Positions 1-8,800 of a DNA stretch of 49,005 nt are shown piece after piece; the first letter of the stretch is position 1; the number at the start of each line of letters is the position of its first letter. The translations under genes were made by a program, and so were the position numbers. Below the pieces are notes generated by a model that had not been told where the DNA came from, did not search any database, and was given only the letters and a program-made list of their open reading frames with translations. This DNA comes from Granulicella sp. (lineage in GTDB: Bacteria; Acidobacteriota; Terriglobia; Terriglobales; Acidobacteriaceae). The stretch covers positions 1 to 49,005 of the forward strand of contig PLHC01000076.1 in NCBI GenBank assembly GCA_003138795.1, read 5' to 3'.

Positions 1-400
1 TTTGAAATGCGATTCCCCTGTCTTTTCCCGGCACCTTCTTTGCAATGTTGAACTGGCCGCCAATTGCGGATGCGGCGTCGAAAAGGGTCACCTCGAAGCC
101 ACGTTGCGCGGCCGTTGTGGCAAAGCTTAGACCGGCAGGGCCGGCCCCAACCACCGCAATCCGGTGACGCGTCGGCGACGGAGTCACCTTGAGCAGGGTT
201 TCATGACAGGCACGCGGATTCACGAGGCAGGAAGTGATCTTGCCGGCGAACGTATGGTCCAGACAAGCCTGGTTACATCCAATGCAGGTGTTGATCTCAT
301 CCGCCTTACCTTGTTCGGCCTTTCGCACAAAAAGGATCGGCCCCTCGCGTGCCCGCACCAAATCGCGCAACGACTCGGAGCCCTCGTCCGAATGCCGCTG
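1..400 (-). pseudogene. fadH: 5'-truncated NADPH-dependent 2,4-dienoyl-CoA reductase (FadH) remnant, runs off left edge
   Basis: Reading the minus strand gives an open frame that the ORF track does not list because no usable start remains. It contains the 4Fe-4S cysteine cluster of FadH-type flavoproteins (TCIGCNQACLD, then CLVNPRACHE), followed by the dinucleotide-binding motif IAVVGAGPAGLS and IGGQFNIAKKVPGK. In FadH (about 670 aa) these elements lie in the middle of the protein, after an N-terminal FMN-binding TIM barrel. Here homology becomes ragged at about position 330-350, and the thpR stop codon lies immediately upstream, so the barrel is missing. The C-terminal half continues beyond the window and cannot be judged. 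The call rests on recognised motifs; loss of function is inferred from the missing N-terminal half. Confidence 0.75.
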
Positions 401-444
401 CCCAATTGCGCAACAGCTATTTGCAGCTGCGTTGCCGGGAACAG

Positions 445-993
445 TTAACGACTACCGAGGGGAAAGCGATTGCGGATTTCGTAGCGAGAACCGGTGGTTC
501 CCAGTAAGCTTTCGTAGAGTATAAATTCCTCGGCAATAAATTTGGTGAAGGTTGGTTGGCGGTGAATCCTGCTCTTCAGTTCACGGAGTTCTGGGCCGCG
601 GCCTACGCCTTTGCCGCGGGCGAGCGTGATGTGCGGATGGTAGAGACGCGACTCGGGCACGTACCCGCACAGGGCAGTCGCCGCTGTGACGCGTTGATGG
701 AGGGAGAGTAGTTCGGGAGTGAGCCTGACACTGGCACTGAAGATCCCGGCGCGGTCGAAGAAGCCTAATGCCTCAAGCTGTATCGTAACGGGCGGCGAAC
801 GTAAGTCACGAAGCCGTGCGGCTAGGCACGTATATGCTTCCGGGCCAGTGTTGCCCAGAAACTGCAGCGTGATGTGCCACGATTCTGGCGCTGCCCAGCG
901 CAGCCCATCTTCCCTGGATTTAAGCCACGCCGAGGCTGCCGAGAGCTCGCCGATTACTGTAGTCGTCAAGGAAATCCCGATAAACAGACGCAT
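445..993 (-). CDS. thpR: RNA 2',3'-cyclic phosphodiesterase (ThpR / 2H phosphoesterase family)
   Basis: The 182-aa product has the two HxTx signatures of the 2H phosphoesterase superfamily, HITLQFLG at about residue 40 and HPHITLARGKG at about residue 121, spaced as in ThpR/LigT. The start MRLFIGISL is typical of the family, where the first strand begins at the initiator. Known members hydrolyse 2',3'-cyclic phosphate RNA ends to 2'-phosphates and can ligate tRNA halves in vitro; the physiological role is poorly defined. The gene is cytoplasmic and stands alone, with the fadH remnant directly downstream and decayed DNA upstream. Length agrees with the family (about 175-190 aa). Confidence 0.88.
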   Translation of the reverse strand: MRLFIGISLTTTVIGELSAASAWLKSREDGLRWAAPESWHITLQFLGNTGPEAYTCLAARLRDLRSPPVTIQLEALGFFDRAGIFSASVRLTPELLSLHQRVTAATALCGYVPESRLYHPHITLARGKGVGRGPELRELKSRIHRQPTFTKFIAEEFILYESLLGTTGSRYEIRNRFPLGSR

Positions 994-1814
994 ACGAAGA
1001 TAGTCTCAGAAGATGGTAGTCATTCGTGGAGAGAGCGTTAAGAAGTCGGGGGTCGTCTTGGTTTGAGGCGGGCGTAATCCGGAGCGATGTTCGAACAAAC
1101 CTCTTTCAAGCGCCTAATTCTATGGGCGGTTCTACTCCATGTAAGCCCATGGTTATCCGCTAGGTCTCGGTCTCCGATCAGATGCATCTGCCGGAGTTTA
1201 ACGATACCTTTGCCCCATCCTGGGGTGGGCGACGATTTGGGTTACATCATCCGTGTTCATGGTCACGAGTTCAACAACCGGTAGAGCGGTCGAATACGTC
1301 AATGGATACCAAGGGGCATAGATTCAGTAACCTACGGTCCTGCACACAGGCTAAAAAGTAGCAGCTTCTTTGGCTAGGTTCGATAATTCATCAACGGCAC
1401 CCCACAGGTGGACCGCTTCCGCGCGCCGTGCACCTGTGGCGTAAAGAGTCATCAGAGAATCAAGTCGCCTAGAATCTTTCGATTGCGGCGATATCAGAGG
1501 ATTGGTACTGATATATGGGCTTGTATCCACTTTAGCTAGTCTCGGAAGAGTTATGACACGTAGCGAGGCCGCAGCTGTCCTAAAGTGCGAGGCGGCAACC
1601 ACGAGCACGAGTACCTGCGACATACAGCAGTTGTAGTGCGTCGTGCTACGTGTCGTATGACACACCTTAGCAACCCTCAGCGGTGTAGCATCTCAGTGTG
1701 AAGCTCCGAGTCATGTTCGCGACGGTGTATGGCAATGCTCCTTTTGCCCGGGACGAGTGGAAACACCGTAGAGCATCCCGTGTCGCTGTAGCCGAGTTGT
1801 ATACTTCATCCAGG
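994..1814. other. decayed intergenic stretch
   Basis: About 820 bp without a convincing intact gene. It contains the integrase-like fragment described separately. A 49-codon minus-strand frame (about 1038-1187) that I do not recognise ends in a Lys/Arg/Pro-rich tail. The plus ORF 1087-1284 begins with a hydrophobic segment but has no ribosome-binding site or recognisable similarity, and I do not call it. By eye the base composition is less GC-rich than most of the window, which would fit a relic of mobile DNA. Confidence 0.5.
1351..1665 (-). pseudogene. fragment of a tyrosine recombinase/integrase
   Basis: The 104-aa frame contains RRLDSLMTLYATGARRAEA, which closely resembles the block around the first catalytic Arg of XerC/phage-type integrases (typically 'LLMTLYATGARRAEV'). 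The sequence after it does not continue with the integrase core: no HxxR or catalytic Tyr segment is visible, and the frame ends about 20 residues later. The upstream part is only vaguely like the linker between core-binding and catalytic domains. I therefore read it as a decayed recombinase of a former mobile element next to the metal efflux operon. Support is one motif only. Confidence 0.5.
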
Positions 1815-2171
1815 ATGCGTCGTTTCCCCACACTTGTCGCTATCATTCTCCTCTTGTTCGCTGGAGCGCCAATGCTCGCATGCGTTAGCGGAAGCACGCT
1901 GATGCATGAGGAGAAGGCCTGCTGCCGCGCCATGCACGGGCACTGCGGTGACATGGAAAAGATGGGATGCTGCCGTAACGAAGGCAAGACAGACAACCTT
2001 CCGCAGCTTCCGAGTTCGGCGCCGATCACAGACCTGCAGTGGATCACCGTCTCAAAGCTCGCAACTGTACCGGATGCCGTTCTGCTAAATTCGATGGTCC
2101 TGCATAAGGCCCCCGATGAGCATTCGCCGCCGGGACTCCAGATCGCCCGAACCACCAATCTCCGAATCTGA
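1815..2171 (+). CDS. small Cys-rich exported protein at the head of the Cus operon
   Basis: I place the start at the internal ATG, giving 118 aa, because a clean signal peptide then begins at once (MRRFPTLVAIILLLFAG..). The ORF-track start would put 39 unrelated residues before it. The mature part is rich in Cys, His and Met: ACVSG, KACCRAMHGHCGDMEKMGCC. This pattern suits a periplasmic soft-metal (Cu/Ag) ligand. The C-terminal half is featureless. It lies 81 bp upstream of the TolC-like gene on the same strand, so it is probably the first gene of the efflux operon. I do not recognise a named family; a role in metal capture or handover is inferred from composition and context. Confidence 0.65.
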   Translation: MRRFPTLVAIILLLFAGAPMLACVSGSTLMHEEKACCRAMHGHCGDMEKMGCCRNEGKTDNLPQLPSSAPITDLQWITVSKLATVPDAVLLNSMVLHKAPDEHSPPGLQIARTTNLRI

Positions 2172-2252
2172 TCCACTCCTATCTCGCACTTCGTTCGAGC
2201 TACGCACGCGTACGCTCGTTTCCGAACTGTACTAGAGACAGGAGATTGCTCC

Positions 2253-3512
2253 ATGAAGGTGGCCTTGTACTGGACCGCCGCATTGGTGCTCGCAGCCGGC
2301 ATCCTCGCATCCGCAGAGGACATGCCCGCAAAGTCGACGCCACTTGCCCAACTAATCGCCGAAGCGGAGGCGAACAATTCACAGATTTCCGCCGCAGACC
2401 ATTCATCGAAGGCCGCAACCTACGTTGCCCAGCAGGTTACGACCTTACCTGACCCGCAGTTCACCGTGCAGCAACTCAGCGTTGGAAGCCCCAGGCCTTT
2501 TGCCGGATTCAGCAACAACAACTTTGCGTACATCGGATTCGGCGCATCACAGGATCTTCCTTATCCCGGCAAACTGCGGCTCAAGGGTGAAGTTGCCGAC
2601 CGGCAGGCGGACACGCAACATGCGCAAGCGGACCAGTTGCGCTCGCTCGTGGACGAACAGGTCAAGCTCGTGTACCTGCGATTGGCCTATAACGGCGCAA
2701 CCGTTGCCATTTTGCAGAAGAACGATGCAGTACTTCAACCACTCATCGAATCCGGGCTGTCGCGATACAGCGTCGGGCAGGGAAGCCAGGCAGAAGTCCT
2801 GCGAGCTGAGTTGGAGCACACCAAGCTTCTGCGGGAAATCACCATGCACCATCAGGAGATGGGGCAGCTTCAGGCCGACCTCAAACAACTGCTGCATCGT
2901 TCTCAAGACTCAGAGGACATCACTCCCGAGCAGCTTTCGGCAACACCGCTGCGCTACACCTCTGAGGAACTGCAAGCGCTCGTTCAAGACCACAATCCTT
3001 CAGTGCATACGGATGTTAGTGCTGTTCAAAAGCAAGCCGCACAACTGAAGTCGGCGCAGCGCGATGGCAAACCAGACTTCAATATCGCCTATATGTTCCA
3101 ACAAACCGGCGCGGACTTTCCTGACTATTACATGCTGACCCTCAACATGAAACTGCCCCGGCATAAGCGAGCAGAAGGTGAAGTAGAAGAAGCGACGGAA
3201 ATGCTGCATGGGTCGAAGCAGGAGCTTGACTCCCAAATGCAGCAGCAACTCGCGGAGGTCCAGAAGCAATACGTCGCTGCCACGACCACGGAGAAGTTAT
3301 TGAAGGAATATCAAGAAGGATTAATTCCCCAGTCACAAGCTGTCTTACGCTCCGAGGAGGCGGCCTACCAATCGAACAAACAGCAGTTCGCGCCCGTGCT
3401 TTCCTCGCTGCTCGATGTGCTGTCATTTGAGCACGATTATCAGCAGGCGCTTCTCGATCATGAAATAGCGCTGGCACACCTCGAAACGCTGACAGGAGCA
3501 ACAATCCGATGA
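2253..3512 (+). CDS. cusC: TolC-family outer membrane channel of Cus-type efflux system (CusC-like)
   Basis: The 419-aa protein starts with a signal peptide (MKVALYWTAALVLAAGILASA) behind an AGGAG-type ribosome-binding site. It shows the repeated long helical segments of outer membrane efflux proteins, including QDLPYPGKLRLKGEVADRQ and a second helix-rich repeat near LNMKLPRHKRAEGEVEEATE. Partners are the CusB and CusA homologues directly downstream; the CusB start overlaps this stop by four bases (ATGA), implying translational coupling. Together they would form a tripartite channel exporting Cu(I)/Ag(I) from the periplasm. No N-terminal lipobox is evident. The family is clear; copper specificity comes from the operon. 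Confidence 0.88.
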   Translation: MKVALYWTAALVLAAGILASAEDMPAKSTPLAQLIAEAEANNSQISAADHSSKAATYVAQQVTTLPDPQFTVQQLSVGSPRPFAGFSNNNFAYIGFGASQDLPYPGKLRLKGEVADRQADTQHAQADQLRSLVDEQVKLVYLRLAYNGATVAILQKNDAVLQPLIESGLSRYSVGQGSQAEVLRAELEHTKLLREITMHHQEMGQLQADLKQLLHRSQDSEDITPEQLSATPLRYTSEELQALVQDHNPSVHTDVSAVQKQAAQLKSAQRDGKPDFNIAYMFQQTGADFPDYYMLTLNMKLPRHKRAEGEVEEATEMLHGSKQELDSQMQQQLAEVQKQYVAATTTEKLLKEYQEGLIPQSQAVLRSEEAAYQSNKQQFAPVLSSLLDVLSFEHDYQQALLDHEIALAHLETLTGATIR

Positions 3513-5080
3513 ACAAGTACATCGTGCGCACTTCGCTATTTTGGATCGTAGCTCTTGCAGTGGTCGTTGGCGTCATTGCTTACCGATCCCATTTACGGCA
3601 GCAGCCAGTTCTCCATTCAGACGATGTTCAACCGCTTGCGTCCGGCCCTTCACCACAAGCGGGAAACAGCACGGTGACACCTTCGCAAAAGATGGAAATG
3701 CCGCTTGTGCCCGTACAACTCAGTGCAGATCAGATGCAAACCATCGGAGTAAAGACCGGCACGGTTGAGTACCAGCAACTAACCGACGATATCCGGGCAA
3801 CAGGCACCGTGGCCACCGATGAACGCCTTATTTCCTACGTGCAGGTCCGCTTCCCCGGATACATCCGCAAGGTCTTTGCCAATGCCACTTATCAATACAT
3901 CAAGAAAGGCGATCCTCTTTTCACGGTCTACAGTCCTGACCTCGTCGCTACGCAGCAGGAATATTTGTTGGCCCGCCAGAATCAGAAGGCCATGAGTTCC
4001 AGTACCCTCGATGGCGTTGCTTCCGGAGCGGCCTCTCTTTCCGCGGCAGCGGAGCAGCGGCTACAACAATGGGAGATACCCTCCAGTGAGATCGCAAAGC
4101 TGAAATCGAGTGGTAAGGTCATGTCGGACCTGACGATCGACTCGCCAGCATCGGGATACATCACAGAGCGCAATGCACTTCCGAATATGTACGTCGATCC
4201 CAGCACCCGCTTGTACACGGTCGCCGATCTCTCGCGTGTCTGGGTGAACGCGCAGGTGTTTCAGAATGATGTCGGCAGACTGAAGCCTGGAGATAGCGCC
4301 GCGATCACGGTGGATGCTTATCCCAACCGAACCTTTTCGGCGCACATCGAAGACATCCTCCCGCAAGTGGACATGGCGACACGTACCGTGCTGGTGCGGC
4401 TTTCTGTCAGCAATCCCGGAGTCAAGCTCAAGCCGGGCATGTTTGTGAACGTAGACCTGAAATCCGCTTTGGGACGGCAGCTTGTTGTGCCGGCATCCGC
4501 GATCTTTCAGACTGGCACACGGCAGTTAGTCTTCGTCAATCACGACAATGGAAGTCTTGAGCCAAAGGATGTTGTTCTCGGTCCGCAAGAGGGCGACTCC
4601 TTCGTCGTTCTAAAAGGACTCGAAGCTCATCAGCAGATCGTTACATCCGCCAACTTCCTGCTTGATTCGGAGAGCCAGTTACAAGCGGCTGCCGGTTCCA
4701 ACGCTCCGCCGTCACCCGGCGCCGGCAATACAGCTCAGCAACAAACAGGACAGCCGGCGTCAACGGTGAATATCGATTTCACGATCGCCCCCAATCCACC
4801 GCAGAAGGGGCCGAACACCCTGCACGTAAAACTCACTGCCAATGGCAACCCTGTTTTCGGAGCGGACGTCGGCGTGACCTTCTTCATGCCTGCAATGCCT
4901 GCAATGGGCATGGCGGCAATCAAAAAGACTGCACAGCTCACTCCGAAGGGGAATGGCTTGTACGAAGGCCAAATCAATATTGATTCCACTGGAACGTGGG
5001 ACGTAACGACTGTTGTGCAGCAAAACGGTCAGAACGTCGCTACGAAACAACTGCGCGTGAACGCCGAAGGAGGGAGGTGA
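3509..5080 (+). CDS. cusB: RND efflux periplasmic adaptor (CusB-like) with C-terminal YtkA/FixH-like domain
   Basis: The 523-aa protein has an N-terminal membrane anchor/signal (FWIVALAVVVGVIAYRSHL) and then the CusB-type segment MEMPLVPVQLSADQMQTIGV. The barrel-sandwich and hairpin regions follow (VRFPGYIRKVFANATYQYIKKGDPLFTVYSPDL), then SPASGYITERNALPNMYV and a beta-barrel with KLKPGMFVNVDL. The last 100 or so residues (from VNIDFTIAPNPPQKGPN) look like a YtkA/FixH-type domain with a Met-rich loop, FFMPAMPAMGMAA. The N-terminal heavy-metal-binding Cys motif present in many CusB proteins is absent. It overlaps the TolC gene and abuts cusA, so it should bridge inner membrane pump and outer membrane channel. 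Confidence 0.9.
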   Translation: MNKYIVRTSLFWIVALAVVVGVIAYRSHLRQQPVLHSDDVQPLASGPSPQAGNSTVTPSQKMEMPLVPVQLSADQMQTIGVKTGTVEYQQLTDDIRATGTVATDERLISYVQVRFPGYIRKVFANATYQYIKKGDPLFTVYSPDLVATQQEYLLARQNQKAMSSSTLDGVASGAASLSAAAEQRLQQWEIPSSEIAKLKSSGKVMSDLTIDSPASGYITERNALPNMYVDPSTRLYTVADLSRVWVNAQVFQNDVGRLKPGDSAAITVDAYPNRTFSAHIEDILPQVDMATRTVLVRLSVSNPGVKLKPGMFVNVDLKSALGRQLVVPASAIFQTGTRQLVFVNHDNGSLEPKDVVLGPQEGDSFVVLKGLEAHQQIVTSANFLLDSESQLQAAAGSNAPPSPGAGNTAQQQTGQPASTVNIDFTIAPNPPQKGPNTLHVKLTANGNPVFGADVGVTFFMPAMPAMGMAAIKKTAQLTPKGNGLYEGQINIDSTGTWDVTTVVQQNGQNVATKQLRVNAEGGR

Positions 5081-5081
5081 C

Positions 5082-8000
5082 ATGCTCTCCAGAATCATTG
5101 ATGTCTGCGCGCGGAATCGCTTTCTGGTCCTCACCTTCGTCCTTCTCCTGACCCTTGCAGGCATCTGGTCGCTGCAGCATGTGCCGCTGGACGCGCTGCC
5201 GGATATCTCAGATGTGCAAGTAATCGTGCACACGAGTTGGGCAGGCGAGCCGCCCGACGTCATCGAAGATCAGGTGACCTACCCGATTGTGACAAGCCTT
5301 CTGGCTGCGCCTCACGTCAAAGCTGTACGCGCGCAGACCATGTTCGGCGATTCCTACGTCTATGTCGTCTTTCAGGACGGCACAGACTTGTATTGGGCGC
5401 GTTCACGCGTGCTCGAATACCTGCAGCAGATCAGCGGCCGGCTGCCTGCCGACGTGCATCCGGCCATCGGTCCGGATGCAACAGGAGCTGGATGGGTCTT
5501 CGAGTATGCCATCGTCGACAAGAGCGGAACGCATAGCCTCGCCGACCTGCGCAGCTTGCAGGACTGGCACCTGCGCTATGCGCTGGAGACCGTGCCCGGC
5601 GTCTCCGAAGTAGCGAGCATCGGCGGCTACGTTCGCCAGTACCAGGTTCAACTCGATCCGAATAAACTGCTTGCCTACAACATCCCGCTTTCGACTGTGA
5701 TCGACCGCGTGAAAGCCAGCACCAACGAGGTCGGGGGAAGGGTTCTGGATCTAAGCGGAGCGGAGTACATGATCCGCGGGCTCGGCTACCTGCATTCGTT
5801 GAACGATCTTGAAACCGTTGCAGTGGGCAGCAAAAACGGTACACCGGTATTGCTGCGCGACCTGGGAACGGTCTCCTTTGGCCCAGACATTCGCGAGGGG
5901 GTTGCCGAGTGGAACGGCGAAGGGGAGACGGTTGGTGGCATCGTGGTCATGCGGCAGGGCATGAATGCACTGAACGTAATCAAAGGAGTAAAAGAAAAGC
6001 TTCGCGAAATTGCTCCGTCACTCCCGCCCGGCGTTCAGATCCTTCCGGCATACGACCGCTCCGGCCTGATTCAGGATTCAATTGCCACGCTTCAACATGA
6101 TCTGGTGGAAGAGGCCATCATCGTGAGCCTGGTCATCGTGGTCTTTCTTTTCAATTTCCGCTCCGCACTGATACCGATACTGGCGCTGCCCATTGCTGTT
6201 CTCATCTCCTTCATCCCGATCTACCTGTTGGGTGTCAGCGCCAACATCATGTCTCTCGGAGGTCTGGCCCTCGCAATTGGCGTATTGGTCGATGCGGCAA
6301 TCGTCATGGTCGAAAATGGCTACCGCCATCTATCGGATCGGCAGCAGTCAGACAAGATACCTGTGTCCGAACCGGAGCGGCAAGAGATCCTGATTGGCGC
6401 CGCGAAGCAGGTTGGCCCGGCACTCTTCTTTTCGCTACTCATCATCGTGGTTTCCTTCCTCCCCGTCTTTCTGCTGGAAGCACAGGAAGGCCGGATGTTT
6501 CGTCCGCTGGCGTGGACGAAGACGCTCGCCCTGGCGTCGTCCTCGATTCTTGCGATAACACTGGTCCCGGTATTGATGGTGCTTTTCATTCGCGGGCGAC
6601 TGCGACCGGAGAGCGCCAACCCCTTCTCACGGTTTACGCAGGCGATCTATCTCCCCGTGCTTCGCTTTTGCCTGAAATACCGCAAGCTGACCATCGCGAT
6701 CAATCTGATCTTCCTGGCTGCAACACTTCCTATCGTTTTCAAGCTGGGGAGCCAGTTCATGCCTCCTCTGTATGAAGGCTCTGCGCTCTACATGCCCACT
6801 GCGCTTCCCGGTATTGCGATTGACCAGGCGAAGGTTCTGTTAGAAAAACAGGACGCGATTCTGCGCTCATTCCCGGAGGTCGTCAGCGTCTTCGGCACGG
6901 TCGGACGTTCTGACAGCGCCACGGACAACGCACCTCTCGACATGTATGACACCACAATCATGCTCAAGCCGCGCGAGCAGTGGCCGCCCGGCATGACCTA
7001 CGAGAAGCTGATTCAGGAGATGGACGCCAAGTTGCAGTTTCCCGGCCTCTCCAACACTTGGACGAGCCCGGTCGAAAACCGGCTGGACATGGAATTAACG
7101 GGCATCAAGACGCCTCTCGGCATTAAGGTACAGGGGCCTAATGTCGATGGCATCGACCGACTCGCCACACAGATACAGAGCGTCTTGTCAGCGATGCCAC
7201 AGGTAAGCTCGATCTTCGCGGAACGCATCTCTCAGGGCTTCTATGTCAACGTACAGCCGGATCGAGAGGAAGCGGCCCGTTATGGTCTTAGCATCGCTGA
7301 CATCCAGACAGCGGTAGCGTCGGGAATTGGCGGGCAAGACATCGCGGAGAATATCGAAGGACGCGAACGCTATCCAATCAATGTGCGTTATTCCCAGGAT
7401 TTCCGGGATAGCGTGGATAGGATGAGAGACGTATTGATTGCGACACCATCCGGCGCGCAAATTCCGCTCGGACAGGTAGCGCGTATCTCGTACTCGAGCG
7501 GCCCGGCGATGATTCGCGATGAAGATGGTCAACTTACCGGCTATATCTATCTCAACCTCAAAGGCGCGGACTACGGGGGGTTTGTAGATGCAGCGACTCG
7601 AAAACTCCACAACCAGATTTCACTGCCGCCCGACTACAACTACAAATGGTCTGGCGAATATGAATTCGAGTTGCGCGCAAAGGAACGGATGAAACTCATC
7701 CTGCCCGTCGTCTTCTTTACCATCTTCCTTCTGCTCTACATGATCTTTCATTCCGTCGCAGAGTCCGTCGTGTTGATAATCCCCACGATCTACGCCATGA
7801 CAGGCGGTCTGCTGCTGCAATGGATACTTGGTTACAACTTCAGCGTTGCGGTATGGATCGGCTACATTGCTCTGTTTGGCATCGCGGTGGAGACCGGTGT
7901 GGTCATGGTGGTCTATCTCCATGAAGCCCTGGAACACCGCTTGCAGCAGGGCTCCATTCTCAACAACGCCGACATCGAAGCTGCTGTCATCGAAGGCGCA

Positions 8001-8231
8001 GTGCAACGGCTGCGTCCCAAGTTGATGACTGTCACGGCAGTGCTTGCCAGTCTTGTCCCAATCCTTTGGTCGTCCGGTATCGGCTCCGATGTGATGAAGC
8101 CGATCGCCGCACCTATTGTGGGCGGCATGATTACCTCGACCATTCACGTCCTCATACTGGTTCCCGTGTTCTTCGTCATGATGAAGGAACGGGCACTGCG
8201 AACCGGCAAATTACACGCGAAGCGCGTGTGA
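5082..8231 (+). CDS. cusA: heavy-metal efflux RND pump CusA (Cu(I)/Ag(I) class)
   Basis: The 1049-aa length fits the HME-RND family. It opens with the first transmembrane helix and the HVPLDALPDISDVQVI segment. TM4 carries ALAIGVLVDAAIVMVEN, with the Asp and Glu that relay protons in CusA. Metal-path methionines appear in APLDMYDTTIM and NRLDMELTGIKTPLGIKV, matching the CusA rather than the CzcA pattern. The second half has the usual porter repeat and TM8-12 (PVVFFTIFLLLYMIF, GYIALFGIAVETGVVMVVYL). The start ATG follows a strong GGAGG, one base after the cusB stop. Known function is proton-driven export of monovalent metals from periplasm or cytoplasm. The metal is inferred. Confidence 0.93.
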   Translation: MLSRIIDVCARNRFLVLTFVLLLTLAGIWSLQHVPLDALPDISDVQVIVHTSWAGEPPDVIEDQVTYPIVTSLLAAPHVKAVRAQTMFGDSYVYVVFQDGTDLYWARSRVLEYLQQISGRLPADVHPAIGPDATGAGWVFEYAIVDKSGTHSLADLRSLQDWHLRYALETVPGVSEVASIGGYVRQYQVQLDPNKLLAYNIPLSTVIDRVKASTNEVGGRVLDLSGAEYMIRGLGYLHSLNDLETVAVGSKNGTPVLLRDLGTVSFGPDIREGVAEWNGEGETVGGIVVMRQGMNALNVIKGVKEKLREIAPSLPPGVQILPAYDRSGLIQDSIATLQHDLVEEAIIVSLVIVVFLFNFRSALIPILALPIAVLISFIPIYLLGVSANIMSLGGLALAIGVLVDAAIVMVENGYRHLSDRQQSDKIPVSEPERQEILIGAAKQVGPALFFSLLIIVVSFLPVFLLEAQEGRMFRPLAWTKTLALASSSILAITLVPVLMVLFIRGRLRPESANPFSRFTQAIYLPVLRFCLKYRKLTIAINLIFLAATLPIVFKLGSQFMPPLYEGSALYMPTALPGIAIDQAKVLLEKQDAILRSFPEVVSVFGTVGRSDSATDNAPLDMYDTTIMLKPREQWPPGMTYEKLIQEMDAKLQFPGLSNTWTSPVENRLDMELTGIKTPLGIKVQGPNVDGIDRLATQIQSVLSAMPQVSSIFAERISQGFYVNVQPDREEAARYGLSIADIQTAVASGIGGQDIAENIEGRERYPINVRYSQDFRDSVDRMRDVLIATPSGAQIPLGQVARISYSSGPAMIRDEDGQLTGYIYLNLKGADYGGFVDAATRKLHNQISLPPDYNYKWSGEYEFELRAKERMKLILPVVFFTIFLLLYMIFHSVAESVVLIIPTIYAMTGGLLLQWILGYNFSVAVWIGYIALFGIAVETGVVMVVYLHEALEHRLQQGSILNNADIEAAVIEGAVQRLRPKLMTVTAVLASLVPILWSSGIGSDVMKPIAAPIVGGMITSTIHVLILVPVFFVMMKERALRTGKLHAKRV

Positions 8232-8269
8232 TTGTCTTGAACCATCAACCTGAATTAAAGGAGATATAA

Positions 8270-8596
8270 ATGCGTCGCTTACTCGCAGTCATCACTCTCA
8301 CATTAGTTTCTTCCGCATCGTTGGTCTACGCGCAAAGTCAGCAGGCGTTCCGAGGAGTCGTTACCGATTCGATGTGTGGTGCTCATCACATGATGAGCAA
8401 CGTCACTGCCGCCCAATGCACACGAGAATGTCTCAAGCGCGGCGCGGATGCTGCCCTGCAGAGCGGGGATAAGCTCTACACCCTGAAAGGCGATAAAGCT
8501 CAATTCGACAAGTGGGCTGGCCAAAGTGTGACAGTGGAAGGGAAGCTATCCGGAACCAACCTAACAGTGGAGGCCATCACGGGGTCGTCCAAGTGA
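8270..8596 (+). CDS. small exported DUF5818-type protein
   Basis: The 108-aa protein has a signal peptide (MRRLLAVITLTLVSSASLVYAQ) and a compact mature domain, FRGVVTDSMCGAHHMM..CTRECLKRGADAALQSGDKLYTLKGDKA, ending in a beta-rich VTVEGKLSGTNLTVEAI. I recognise this as the small periplasmic family common in Acidobacteriota (DUF5818), with conserved 'GxxTDSMCGxxHxMM' and a second Cys pair. It sits 38 bp after cusA behind AAGGAGATATAA, so it is probably co-transcribed. The Cys/His/Met cluster suggests metal binding or redox activity in the periplasm, but no function is established to my knowledge. The first gene of the operon is also a Cys-rich exported protein. Confidence 0.8.
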   Translation: MRRLLAVITLTLVSSASLVYAQSQQAFRGVVTDSMCGAHHMMSNVTAAQCTRECLKRGADAALQSGDKLYTLKGDKAQFDKWAGQSVTVEGKLSGTNLTVEAITGSSK

Positions 8597-8609
8597 ACGC
8601 GGTAACTAG

Positions 8610-8788
8610 GGAGTCTCTGCACAAGTTCACCGTCCACAGCCTGATTGATTAAACTTGTGGTCAGGGGTGAAGGACGATGAAGCAGCAGAGTTTGGCGTCA
8701 CAGGTGGGGTTTGAGAAGTATGGCCGTAAGAGTCGCCGTGAGCTGTTTCTGGACGAGATGGAGCAGATAGTTCCGTGGTCAGCGCTGG
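8610..8788 (+). mobile_element. IS5-family insertion sequence remnant (left end plus transposase N-terminus)
   Basis: The stretch beginning near GGGAGTCTCTGCACAAGTTC resembles an IS5-group terminus and leads into the first about 36 codons of an IS5-type transposase. The similarity stops at about 8788, where sequence belonging to the secretin 3' end resumes. No right terminal repeat or rest of the transposase is present, so the element is a dead fragment. It marks the junction between the metal-efflux block and the chromosomal secretin gene. The left boundary is estimated by eye. Confidence 0.6.
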
Positions 8789-8799
8789 AGTCGCCCTAA
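8677..8799 (+). pseudogene. truncated IS5-family transposase N-terminus (40 codons)
   Basis: This frame is too short for the ORF track. It starts with ATG and encodes MKQQSLASQVGFEKYGRKSR followed by RELFLDEMEQIVPWSAL, the conserved N-terminal block of IS5-group transposases, where 'FL(D/E)EMEQVVPW' is typical. After WSAL the family sequence (usually a Pro-His-Tyr-containing segment) is lost, and a TAA stop follows four residues later. No DDE catalytic domain remains. The stop lies one base from the secretin stop codon on the opposite strand. Confidence 0.8.
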
Positions 8800-8800
8800 T

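Noticed and set aside
1087-1284. 65-aa plus ORF with a hydrophobic start
   Set aside because: No credible ribosome-binding site, Cys/Arg-rich nonsense-like C-terminus, and it lies in a decayed stretch.
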